A stretch of DNA of 25,570 bases from CAYMJK01 sp043101635 (GTDB taxonomy: Bacteria; Planctomycetota; Phycisphaerae; Phycisphaerales; UBA1924), in NCBI GenBank assembly GCA_043101635.1, contig JBICIE010000187.1, positions 1 to 25,570 on the forward strand. The letters are read 5' to 3'. This document shows positions 1 through 6,056 of the stretch, piece after piece (the first letter of the stretch is position 1; each line of letters begins with the position of its first letter). A program made the position numbers and the translations under genes. Below the pieces are notes generated by a model. It was given only the letters and a program-made list of their open reading frames with translations, searched no databases and was not told the origin of the DNA.

Positions 1-256
1 GCTCGCCACAGACCAATCACCAACAACACGCCCTTCCCGCTCACGCTCAAGCCGCCACGCGTCCGCCCCGCAACCCCCGACGAACGCCGTCTCGCACGCG
101 CCAGGTGTCCCAACCTCGCTACTTAGTTCACGGCGTTGCCCGCCGGGGCGGACTGGAAAGGGAGGACCGCCACGACGGGTTGCGCTCGCCGCATGCGCGG
201 CTCACTCCACCCGTCGCTACACCCTGGTCGCCGCTGCGCGGCTGCGCGTTGCGGCG

Positions 257-336
257 GGGGCAAGCGGGCGCTGTGGCCCAGCCGCCCGATCCGAAGATCG
301 CCGCGGCGTAGAATCTGATGCCGCGGCTGATCGGCC
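257..336 (+). repeat. 80-bp intergenic repeat module A, copy 1 (promoter/leader-like)
   Basis: This 80-bp stretch recurs at 1612-1691 with a single mismatch by eye (G/C at 268). It contains a short hairpin (CGATC-CGAA-GATCG), a TAGAAT hexamer at 309-314 that resembles a -10 box, and one arm of a hairpin (CGGCTGATCGGCC). The other arm, GGCCGCATCAGCCG, follows after only five bases. Each full copy lies directly upstream of a small membrane-protein gene, so it may be a mobile or duplicated promoter-leader cassette. That role is an inference. Confidence 0.75.
305..314 (+). promoter_or_regulatory. Candidate -10 element (GCGTAGAAT type)
   Basis: TAGAAT at 309-314 lies in the context GCGTAGAATC. 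Nearly the same string occurs before three other genes (TACAAT at 1145, TAGAAT at 1664, TAGAAT at 14524). I see no clear -35 box at the usual distance. It would drive the DUF3592-like gene at 374 through a leader containing a near-perfect 13-bp stem with one bulged base. Confidence 0.4.
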
Positions 337-373
337 GACAAGGCCGCATCAGCCGGCGCCGGGAGGCTCGCCG

Positions 374-895
374 ATGGCGTTCGAGCCAAAGGACCGCCGG
401 ACATTCACCGTTATCCTGTTAGCCGGACTGGTGATACTCACGCTGATGACCGTCCTCATGGTGGGCCCGATGGCGCGAGGAACTCTCAACTCGCAACGCC
501 GGTCACGTCTCATCGAAGTTCCAGCCAAGGTCATTGACGCCTCCGCAAACTCCATCGGTAGCGGCTACGACTTCAGCATTGAAGTGCGGTACGAGTACGC
601 CTACGGCGGCGCGGCGTTCGAGTCGACTCGTTGGAGCTTCTTTGATCCTTATGCGCCGCAGAACGCCCCCACGATTGCGCAATCGCTACTGCGTAGCACC
701 GACGTCGTTGCGTATGTCGATCCCGCTGAACCGAGTTTCGCCGTGCTGAACACGTCGACGGTCAATCAGCTGTACACGCCGATAGGGTTCTGGAGTCGGG
801 TTGGCATCGCGGCGCTCACCACCGCCGCGTGGATAGCGCTAGTGGCGTGGGTTGCGATCCGGCTGGTTCGATACCGCGCGTCCGCTCGCCCCTGA
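374..895 (+). CDS. DUF3592-like membrane protein
   Basis: This 173-residue protein has a hydrophobic segment at about residues 10-33, an extracytoplasmic middle domain, and a second membrane segment at about 143-165 followed by a basic tail. The middle part, with Y-x-Y strands and a VAYVDPAEPSFAVLN segment, resembles DUF3592, whose function is unknown. The ATG is preceded by GGGAGG at a spacing of about 7. The last five codons (ASARP) and the TGA lie inside an intergenic repeat that ends the next gene identically, so the native C-terminus may have been replaced. The family call is by motif memory. The gene itself is well supported by its start, membrane pattern and codon use. Confidence 0.7.
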   Translation: MAFEPKDRRTFTVILLAGLVILTLMTVLMVGPMARGTLNSQRRSRLIEVPAKVIDASANSIGSGYDFSIEVRYEYAYGGAAFESTRWSFFDPYAPQNAPTIAQSLLRSTDVVAYVDPAEPSFAVLNTSTVNQLYTPIGFWSRVGIAALTTAAWIALVAWVAIRLVRYRASARP

Positions 896-995
896 ACGTG
901 GGGGTGGCGGGATTGTATTGAAGCCGAAGACTCCGCCATCACCCCACGAGCCCCACGATGGGCAAGCGGCCGCTGTGGCTCAGCCGCCCGATCCG
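878..995 (+). repeat. 118-bp repeat module B, copy 1
   Basis: Bases 878-995 match 1531-1648 without gaps, with about five mismatches by eye. The module begins inside the 3' end of the upstream coding region and carries its stop codon (TGA at 893-895, equivalent to 1546-1548). It contains two CCCCACG heptads (942-948 and 951-957) and runs into the start of module A (GGGCAAGCGGCC...). After 995 copy 1 diverges into other palindromes. Confidence 0.85.
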
Positions 996-1144
996 CCGCC
1001 CCCGCCTGCGGGGGCGAAGCGCTTTGCCCCGGGCGCAGCGCAGCGGAGCCCGGGGTTGCCGGCGCCCCCTTTCCATCAGAGCCCCCGAAGGGCCCCGAAG
1101 GGGGCGAAGGCGACCGCCGCCGGCGGGTCCGCCGGGGCGCTGCG
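996..1144. repeat. Cluster of GC-rich palindromes
   Basis: This intergenic stretch is almost entirely made of short inverted repeats: CCCCCGCCTGCGGGGG at 999-1014, an 8-bp stem CCCCGGGC/GCCCGGGG spanning 1027-1055, and a nearly symmetric block built on CCCCGAAGGGG at 1081-1105. None is followed by a T-run, so these are not standard intrinsic terminators. They look like extragenic palindromic elements inserted into copy 1 of the composite repeat. The open frame running through them is unlikely to be coding. Confidence 0.6.
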
Positions 1145-1150
1145 TACAAT
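1145..1150 (+). promoter_or_regulatory. Candidate -10 box of a leaderless transcript
   Basis: TACAAT lies in the context GCGTACAATC and ends five bases before the ATG at 1156. Transcription starting six to seven bases after the hexamer would begin on the start codon. No Shine-Dalgarno sequence is present, which fits leaderless translation. Confidence 0.4.
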
Positions 1151-1155
1151 CGGCC

Positions 1156-1548
1156 ATGCCCGCGCACTGGGAACTCGCCTTCTTAGTGGTGTTGGCTGGC
1201 GCCGCAATCGTCCGGCTCTTCCGCCGCAAGCGGCTGCGCCAGGCGCCAGTGCGCATAGCTGCCGCATCGGTCCTCGCAGAACTGCGCCACTCCTCCCGCC
1301 GCAGCACGACGGTGGCGGCCGTGGTGTTCTGGCTGATGCTGCTGGTCTTTCTTGCTCAGGCCTCGCGGCCATTCTGGGACGCCGAGATCGCCAGCGAGAT
1401 CACGAGCGGGCGCCAATGGCTGGCGCACTGGCTGGCGTGCGTTGCCTTCCTGGCGATGGTCTTCGCCGTGTGGTACTACGTCACGGAACTCGCGCTTCGA
1501 CGGAACGCTGCCGCGCGGGGGCGCGCTACCGCGTCCGCTCGCCCCTGA
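1156..1548 (+). CDS. Small three-helix membrane protein, unknown function
   Basis: This 130-residue protein starts MPAHWELAFLVVLAG. It has hydrophobic segments at about residues 5-20, 50-70 and 92-112, with basic loops between them. I do not recognise a family. The frame is open further upstream to 958, but that extension is palindromic repeat DNA giving an Arg/Pro-rich low-complexity peptide, so I start at 1156, where a -10-like box is close by. Its last five residues (ASARP) and stop are encoded by repeat module B, exactly as in the preceding and otherwise unrelated gene. Confidence 0.6.
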   Translation: MPAHWELAFLVVLAGAAIVRLFRRKRLRQAPVRIAAASVLAELRHSSRRSTTVAAVVFWLMLLVFLAQASRPFWDAEIASEITSGRQWLAHWLACVAFLAMVFAVWYYVTELALRRNAAARGRATASARP

Positions 1549-1691
1549 ACGTGGGGGTGGCGGGATTGTATTGAAGCCGAAGGCGCCGCCATCACCCCAC
1601 GAGCCCGACGAGGGGCAAGCGGCCGCTGTGGCCCAGCCGCCCGATCCGAAGATCGCCGCGGCGTAGAATCTGATGCCGCGGCTGATCGGCC
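1531..1691 (+). repeat. Composite repeat: module B copy 2 fused to module A copy 2
   Basis: Bases 1531-1648 repeat 878-995, and bases 1612-1691 repeat 257-336, so this is the only complete composite unit in the window. It starts at the last codons of the gene ending at 1548 (TGA at 1546-1548) and ends shortly before the next gene. It includes a TAGAAT hexamer at 1664-1669. The unit therefore both terminates one reading frame and could supply a promoter to the next. Confidence 0.85.
1664..1669 (+). promoter_or_regulatory. Candidate -10 element in repeat module A
   Basis: TAGAAT in the same GCGTAGAATC context as at 305-314. It precedes the zinc-ribbon membrane protein at 1755 by about 85 bases. 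No convincing -35 box is seen. Confidence 0.35.
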
Positions 1692-1692
1692 C

Positions 1693-1713
1693 CCCCACGC
1701 CCCACGCCCCACG
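1693..1713 (+). repeat. CCCCACG heptanucleotide array, three units
   Basis: Three perfect tandem copies of the 7-mer CCCCACG occupy 1693-1713. They split the leader hairpin that is compact in copy 1 of module A: the arm ending at 1691 and its partner at about 1725-1738 are pushed apart here. Isolated CCCCACG units also occur at 942-948 and 951-957. Confidence 0.8.
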
Positions 1714-1754
1714 AGCCCGAGTTGCCGCATCAGCCGGCGCCGGAGACCTCCCTC

Positions 1755-2396
1755 ATGGCGCACAGACCCCGCCCGATGCAACGCTGGCGCCGCACGCTGC
1801 TGCTCGCCGCACTGCTCCTGCTCGCCGGGGCGGTGGTGAACGTCGCGGTGGCGTGGGCTCTCATCGGTTGGCCGAGATGGGGCGACAGAGAGTCCGTCGA
1901 GCTACTTGAGTCCGAGGAGGCTCGGGATCAGGCGAGATGTGTGGTTGCGTGGCCAGAGGCCACACCGCCCCCAACTTTGTTGATCACATACTACATGTCC
2001 GGCCGTCAGATGAACGTGGCGTACAGCGAGTACTACGACGCCTATCGCGTACGTGTTGGGTGGCCCATGCACTCGATGCAGTTCGACGGACGAAGACCAT
2101 GCGTTCCAGCGAAGTGGATTCAAGTCTCGGCGTCGCTCCCGGCCCCTTCCGTACTCCGCCGAAATGGGTGGTTTGGACACACCCATGACCACCTGCCGCT
2201 CACGCCACTCTTCCCCGGCTTCCTCCTCAACACCCTCTTCTACGCCGCGATCCTCGCGCTGCCGCTGAGTTTCTTCCCGCTGCGCCGCCGCCTCCGCGCC
2301 CGCCGCGGCCGCTGCCCGAAGTGCAACTACGACCTCGCCGGCCTCGCCGGCCCCTGCCCCGAGTGCGGGTTCGTAAGTATGAAGGATGAAGTATGA
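1755..2396 (+). CDS. Membrane protein with C-terminal CPxC...CPxC zinc ribbon (paralog 1)
   Basis: This 213-residue protein has an N-terminal membrane helix (about residues 12-36), an extracytoplasmic domain with several Tyr and Trp residues, a second helix around FPGFLLNTLFYAAILALPLSFF, then a basic stretch and a cytoplasmic ribbon CPKCNYDLAGL-AGPCPECG. I know this ribbon as a signature of planctomycete membrane proteins of unknown function. The next gene is a tandem paralog with nearly identical ends and a different middle domain. I chose the ATG at 1755; an in-frame start at 1722 would lengthen the protein by 11 residues, and neither has a good Shine-Dalgarno. The last codons after the ribbon come from a KATGAAG heptad array, which also supplies the stop. 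Confidence 0.75.
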   Translation: MAHRPRPMQRWRRTLLLAALLLLAGAVVNVAVAWALIGWPRWGDRESVELLESEEARDQARCVVAWPEATPPPTLLITYYMSGRQMNVAYSEYYDAYRVRVGWPMHSMQFDGRRPCVPAKWIQVSASLPAPSVLRRNGWFGHTHDHLPLTPLFPGFLLNTLFYAAILALPLSFFPLRRRLRARRGRCPKCNYDLAGLAGPCPECGFVSMKDEV

Positions 2397-2488
2397 TGGA
2401 TGAACCTGGGCATGGACGAACCGAAGCGCGAGCCCGCGCCCGGCGCGGGCGCTCCGACTCATCCTTCATCGGTCTGACTTCATCCTTC
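2371..2488. repeat. KATGAAG heptad array with inverted arm (hairpin element)
   Basis: Bases 2371-2405 read as five consecutive 7-mers of the type KATGAAG (the first degenerate). Inverted versions follow at about 2459-2488. The outer 12 bases are a perfect inverted pair: GAAGGATGAAGT at 2381-2392 and ACTTCATCCTTC at 2477-2488. The centre (about 2430-2457) is a GC-rich near-palindrome. The element carries the stop of paralog 1 and the start and first codons of paralog 2. Confidence 0.75.
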
Positions 2489-3016
2489 TGGCTGAAGCGC
2501 TGGCGCCGCACGCTGCTGCTCGCCGCGCTGCTCCTGCTCGCCGGGGCGCTGGTGAACGTCGCGGTGGCGTGGGGCTGCATAAGCCGCAAGCCGATGATCG
2601 ACGGCAAGCAAGTCGGCTGGTTCGTCGAAGCCATGACTTCGGACGGTGATCAGATCAGCCAGCGCACCTATGCCGGTTGGCCCGCGCGGTCGCTGGTCGC
2701 TAGCTACACCATCGTTCTGCCGAAGGACGGGCGCTCTGCATACGTCATCCGACCGATGCTCAGGATACCGGGGTGGGCAACCCGGGACCCGCTGGCCGAC
2801 CCGCTCTCTTTCCTCCCGCTGCGCCCCATCTTCCCCGGCTTCCTCCTCAACACCCTCTTCTACGCCGTTGTCGTGGGGGCGATCCTCGCGCTGCCGCTGA
2901 GCCTGGTCCCGCTGCGTCGCCGCCTCCGCGCCCGCCGCGGCCGCTGCCCGAAGTGCAACTACGACCTCGCCGGCCTCGACGGCCCCTGCCCCGAGTGCGG
3001 GGGGGAGAGGCATTAG
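2393..3016 (+). CDS. Membrane protein with C-terminal CPxC...CPxC zinc ribbon (paralog 2)
   Basis: This 207-residue tandem paralog of the preceding gene overlaps it by ATGA at 2393-2396. The segments RWRRTLLLAALLLLAGA, FPGFLLNTLFYA and the CPKCNYDLAGL-DGPCPECG ribbon are shared, while the extracytoplasmic middle is diverged. This suggests duplication followed by selection or recombination only in the middle. The first roughly 34 residues are encoded by a hairpin repeat and have no counterpart in the paralog, so translation may instead begin further in, although no internal Met with a ribosome site is obvious. The stop TAG is the first part of the GGCACTA heptad array. Function is unknown. Confidence 0.7.
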   Translation: MMDEPGHGRTEARARARRGRSDSSFIGLTSSFWLKRWRRTLLLAALLLLAGALVNVAVAWGCISRKPMIDGKQVGWFVEAMTSDGDQISQRTYAGWPARSLVASYTIVLPKDGRSAYVIRPMLRIPGWATRDPLADPLSFLPLRPIFPGFLLNTLFYAVVVGAILALPLSLVPLRRRLRARRGRCPKCNYDLAGLDGPCPECGGERH

Positions 3017-3225
3017 GCATCAGGCACTGGGCACTGGGAAGAGAGGCACTAGGCACTAGGCACTAGGCACTGGGAAGAGAGGCACTAGGCATAATGCACT
3101 AGGCACTGGGAAGGCGGGACGGAGAGGCATCAGGCATTAGGCCCGAGGCAGGCGTCGAGTACGGGCGCCTCTTGCCTAGTGCCTAGTGCCCAGTGCCCAG
3201 TGCCTTCCGCCTAGTGCCCTACCCT
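3008..3225. repeat. GGCACTA heptanucleotide array with inverted arms
   Basis: From 3008 to about 3150 the DNA is a run of 7-mers GGCAYTR, interrupted by spacers beginning GGAAG (GGAAGAGA twice, then a longer variant). From about 3171 to 3220 the same 7-mer appears inverted (TGCCTAG, TGCCCAG). A perfect 16-bp inverted pair joins 3023-3038 with 3189-3204, and a tighter hairpin with a short loop spans about 3133-3183. The array starts at the stop codon of paralog 2 and ends a few bases before the ATG at 3231. Confidence 0.9.
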
Positions 3226-3230
3226 CCGAC

Positions 3231-4421
3231 ATGGATCGACCGCTGCGCATGGGAATGGTGGGGGGCGGAACCGGCGCGTTCATCGGCGCGGTGCACCGCA
3301 TGGCCGCCCGCCTCGATGGCGCCATCGACTTCGTCGCCGGCGCCCTCTCCTCGACGCCCGAAAAGGCCAAGGCCTCCGGCCGGGCCCTCGGCCTCGCCGA
3401 TGACCGGGCCTACGGATCCTGGCAGGAGATGATCGAGGGCGAAGCGGCCCGCCCCGCCGGCGAGCGCATCGACTTCGTCAGCGTCGTCACGCCCAACGAC
3501 ACGCACTTTGCGGTGGCAAAAGGCTTCATCGAGGCCGGCTTCGGTGTGATCTGCGACAAGCCGCTGGTGCACACCAGCGCCCAGGCCAGCGAACTGATGC
3601 GCCTGGTCGGCGACAAGGGCGTGGTGTTCGCCGTCACCTACAACTACTCCGGCTACCCGCTGGTCAAGCAGGCCCGCGAGATGGTCCGCGCGGGCGCCAT
3701 CGGCGCCATCCGCAAGATCATCGTTGAGTACAACCAGGGCTGGCTGGCGACCAAACTCGAAGCCAGCGGCCAGAAGCAGGCCGACTGGCGCACCGACCCG
3801 GCCCGAAGCGGCCTCGGCGGCGCCATCGGCGACATCGGCTCCCACGCCGAGCAGCTCGTCAGCTATATCACGGGGCTGGAGCTGGAAGCCATCTGCGCCG
3901 ACCTGACGACGTTCGTGGAAGGCCGCAGGCTCGATGATGACGCGAGCCTGCTGCTGCGCTTTGCGCCGGAGAGGGCGGGCGCGATGGGGGCGCGGGGCAT
4001 CCTGACCGCCTCGCAAGTGTGCGTCGGCCAGGAGAACGACCTGCGCATCCGCATCTGGGGCGAGCGCGGCGGCATCGAGTGGCGCCAGGAGGAGCCGAAC
4101 CGGCTGATCGTCAAGGCGATCGATGAGCCCGATCGCATCTACCGGCGCTCCAACGGGTACCTCGGCGAGGCGGCCGCGGCCAACACCCGCCTGCCCGCCG
4201 GCCATCCCGAGGCGTTCATCGAGGCGTTTGCCAATGTGTACCGCGGGGCGTGCAGCGCGATCCGGGCGAAGCTGGCGGGGCCATCCGGCGCCGGGGAGCC
4301 GCATCTGGACTTTCCCACCATCATCGATGGCGCCCGCGGCGTGCACTTCATCGAGAAGACCGTCGAAAGCTCCCGCTCGGATGCCAAATGGACCGATGCC
4401 CGCTGGAACGCAGGGCGATGA
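3231..4421 (+). CDS. Gfo/Idh/MocA-family NAD(P)-dependent oxidoreductase
   Basis: This 396-residue protein is probably a cytoplasmic sugar or sugar-derivative dehydrogenase. The N-terminal Rossmann fold carries VGGGTGAFIG at about residues 10-19. C108-D109-K110-P111-L112 corresponds to the family EKP motif with its conserved Lys. GGAIGDIGSH gives D201 and H205, the usual substrate/catalytic pair of the C-terminal domain. Length is normal for the family. No Shine-Dalgarno is visible at 3231, because the inverted heptad array runs to just before the ATG. The gene is coupled by ATGA to a GH29 fucosidase, suggesting joint use of a sugar, perhaps fucose or a modified glycan unit. The precise substrate cannot be read from the sequence. 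Confidence 0.88.
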   Translation: MDRPLRMGMVGGGTGAFIGAVHRMAARLDGAIDFVAGALSSTPEKAKASGRALGLADDRAYGSWQEMIEGEAARPAGERIDFVSVVTPNDTHFAVAKGFIEAGFGVICDKPLVHTSAQASELMRLVGDKGVVFAVTYNYSGYPLVKQAREMVRAGAIGAIRKIIVEYNQGWLATKLEASGQKQADWRTDPARSGLGGAIGDIGSHAEQLVSYITGLELEAICADLTTFVEGRRLDDDASLLLRFAPERAGAMGARGILTASQVCVGQENDLRIRIWGERGGIEWRQEEPNRLIVKAIDEPDRIYRRSNGYLGEAAAANTRLPAGHPEAFIEAFANVYRGACSAIRAKLAGPSGAGEPHLDFPTIIDGARGVHFIEKTVESSRSDAKWTDARWNAGR

Positions 4422-5980
4422 GGCGGGCGCTTGCCGCGGCGGGCGCTGCGCTGTGTGTAGTCGCCGGCGCGCGCGCACAGACGCCCGATGCGCCGGCGCG
4501 GGCGCTGATGGAGCAGGCCGCGGCGGTGCTGCCATCTCCCCGCCAGCTTGCCTGGCAGGATCTCGAGTTCACCTGCTTCATCCACTTCGGCGTCAACACC
4601 TTCACCGGGCGGGAGTGGGGGACCGGGCTGGAAGATCCGGCGATCTTCAACCCGACCGACTTCGATGCCGACCAGTGGGCCCGCGTTGCCAAGGACGCCG
4701 GCATGCGCCTCATCCTGCTGACCGCCAAGCACCACGACGGCTTCTGCCTGTTTCCGAGCGATTACACCGAGCATGATGTGGCGGCCAGCCCCTGGCGCGA
4801 TGGCGCCGGGGATGTGGTGCGAGAGGTTGCCGACGCCTGCCGGCGCCATGGCCTGAAGTTCGGCTTCTATCTCAGCCCCGCCGACCTTGCCGAGATCGAG
4901 CGCCCGGGTGGCCGCTACGGCAACGGCAGCGAAGCGCGGCCGTCGGTGATCCCGTCGCCGGTCGAGAGCGCAGCGCCTCCCGCCGAGACGTTCGAGTACA
5001 CCGTCGATGACTACAACCGCTACTTCCTCAACCAGCTCTGGGAACTGCTGACGCGCTACGGGCCCGTGCACGAGGTCTGGTTCGATGGCGCCAACCCGAA
5101 GCCCGGGACCGGCCAGACGTACGCCTATGACGCCTGGTACGACCTGATCCGGCGCCTGGCGCCCGAGGCCGTGATCGCGATCAAGGGGCCCGACGTCCGC
5201 TGGTGCGGCAACGAGGCCGGTCGCACGCGCGCTAGCGAGTGGAGCGTGATCCCCATCGGCGCCTCGCCGGATGAGTGGCAGTGGCCGGACATGACCGCGC
5301 CCGATCTCGGCAGTCTCGATCGCCTGCGCGAGACGATCGACGGCGGCGGGTTCCTGCACTGGTACCCCGCCGAGGTCAACACCTCCATCCGCCATGGCTG
5401 GTTCTGGCGAGATGAGCAGCAGCACGTCAAGAGCGCAGGCGAGATCCTCGATGTGTGGGAGCGCTCCGTCGGCGGCAACACGGTCTTTCTGCTGAACGTG
5501 CCGCCGGACCGGCGCGGCCGCTTCGCCGATCGTGATGTGCAGGCGCTGCAGCGCGTCGGCCGGCGCATCGAGCGTACGTACGGGGTGGACCTCGCCACCG
5601 GCGCCCGGGCCTGGGCGTCGGCTGTGCGCGGCGCGGGCTTCGGCGCGGGCGCTGTGATCGATGGCGATCCGGCAGCCTGCTGGGCCCCGCCGGACTGGTC
5701 CGGCCCGCAGTCGCTGGAGGTGCGTCTGCCCGAGCCGCGGCAGATCTCGCGCGTGTCCTTTCGAGAGGCGATCGCCACCTTCGGTCAGCGCATCGAACGC
5801 TTCGCCATCGACATCTGGACCGAAGATGGCTGGGTGGAAGTCGCCGCCGGTACGACCGTCGGCGCCCGGCGCATCTGCCGTTTCGAGCCGGTGACGACTG
5901 ATCGCGTGCGCCTTCGCATCCTCGAAGCCCGGGTCTGCCCGACTATCAGCGAGCTGACGCTGCACGATGATCCCGGCTGA
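4418..5980 (+). CDS. Secreted GH29 alpha-L-fucosidase with C-terminal F5/8-type domain
   Basis: This 520-residue enzyme should release L-fucose from glycans outside the cytoplasm. It begins with a signal peptide (MRRALAAAGAALCVVAGARA, cleavage before Q). Family signatures follow: HFGVNTF, LTAKHHDGFCLFPS, SPW-RDGAGDVV, and EVWFDGA, in which D223 is the expected catalytic nucleophile. Residues from about 400 form a beta-rich module resembling an F5/8 type C (discoidin/CBM32-like) domain and end in SELTLHDD. The ATG overlaps the stop of the oxidoreductase (ATGA at 4418-4421). The acid/base residue varies within GH29 and I do not assign it. Confidence 0.9.
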   Translation: MRRALAAAGAALCVVAGARAQTPDAPARALMEQAAAVLPSPRQLAWQDLEFTCFIHFGVNTFTGREWGTGLEDPAIFNPTDFDADQWARVAKDAGMRLILLTAKHHDGFCLFPSDYTEHDVAASPWRDGAGDVVREVADACRRHGLKFGFYLSPADLAEIERPGGRYGNGSEARPSVIPSPVESAAPPAETFEYTVDDYNRYFLNQLWELLTRYGPVHEVWFDGANPKPGTGQTYAYDAWYDLIRRLAPEAVIAIKGPDVRWCGNEAGRTRASEWSVIPIGASPDEWQWPDMTAPDLGSLDRLRETIDGGGFLHWYPAEVNTSIRHGWFWRDEQQHVKSAGEILDVWERSVGGNTVFLLNVPPDRRGRFADRDVQALQRVGRRIERTYGVDLATGARAWASAVRGAGFGAGAVIDGDPAACWAPPDWSGPQSLEVRLPEPRQISRVSFREAIATFGQRIERFAIDIWTEDGWVEVAAGTTVGARRICRFEPVTTDRVRLRILEARVCPTISELTLHDDPG

Positions 5981-6030
5981 GCCAGCGCGGGCTCAAACGG
6001 CTGCCCGGATCCTGCGATCGATTCCGGCCT

Positions 6031-6036
6031 TACAGT
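6031..6036 (+). promoter_or_regulatory. Possible -10 box before the DUF885 gene
   Basis: TACAGT lies 20 bases upstream of the ATG at 6057. An AAGGAG ribosome site follows at 6044-6049. The -35 region is not recognisable, so the promoter is tentative. Confidence 0.3.
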
Positions 6037-6056
6037 CTCCGCCAAGGAGCCGCCGC

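Larger units (their letters stand above)
1..373. other. Leading non-coding or partial stretch without a convincing gene
   Basis: I see no convincing gene here. The first 123 bases are open in frame 1 up to a TAG at 124-126 and could be the tail of a gene that begins before the window, but the translation is low-complexity and I recognise nothing. The frame of the next gene is open from base 2, but a good ribosome binding site favours its start at 374. Bases 257-336 are a copy of a repeated promoter/leader module, listed separately. Confidence 0.4.

Noticed and set aside
1027..1105. Intrinsic terminator
   Set aside because: Stems are strong but no T-run follows any of them. They look like palindromic repeat elements.
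958..1155. N-terminal extension of the small membrane protein at 1156
   Set aside because: The stretch is palindromic repeat DNA giving an Arg/Pro-rich peptide. The hydrophobic N-terminus and -10-like box fit a start at 1156.
257..1691. Insertion sequence or MITE with target duplication
   Set aside because: No transposase, no clear terminal inverted repeats and no flanking direct duplications could be identified. I report it only as a repeated module.
3008..3225. CRISPR-like array
   Set aside because: Units are 7 bp without unique spacers of 30 bp or so, they occur in both orientations, and there are no cas genes.
4139..5965. Minus-strand open frame of 608 codons opposite the fucosidase
   Set aside because: The plus strand encodes a complete GH29 enzyme with catalytic motifs, so this is an antisense shadow.
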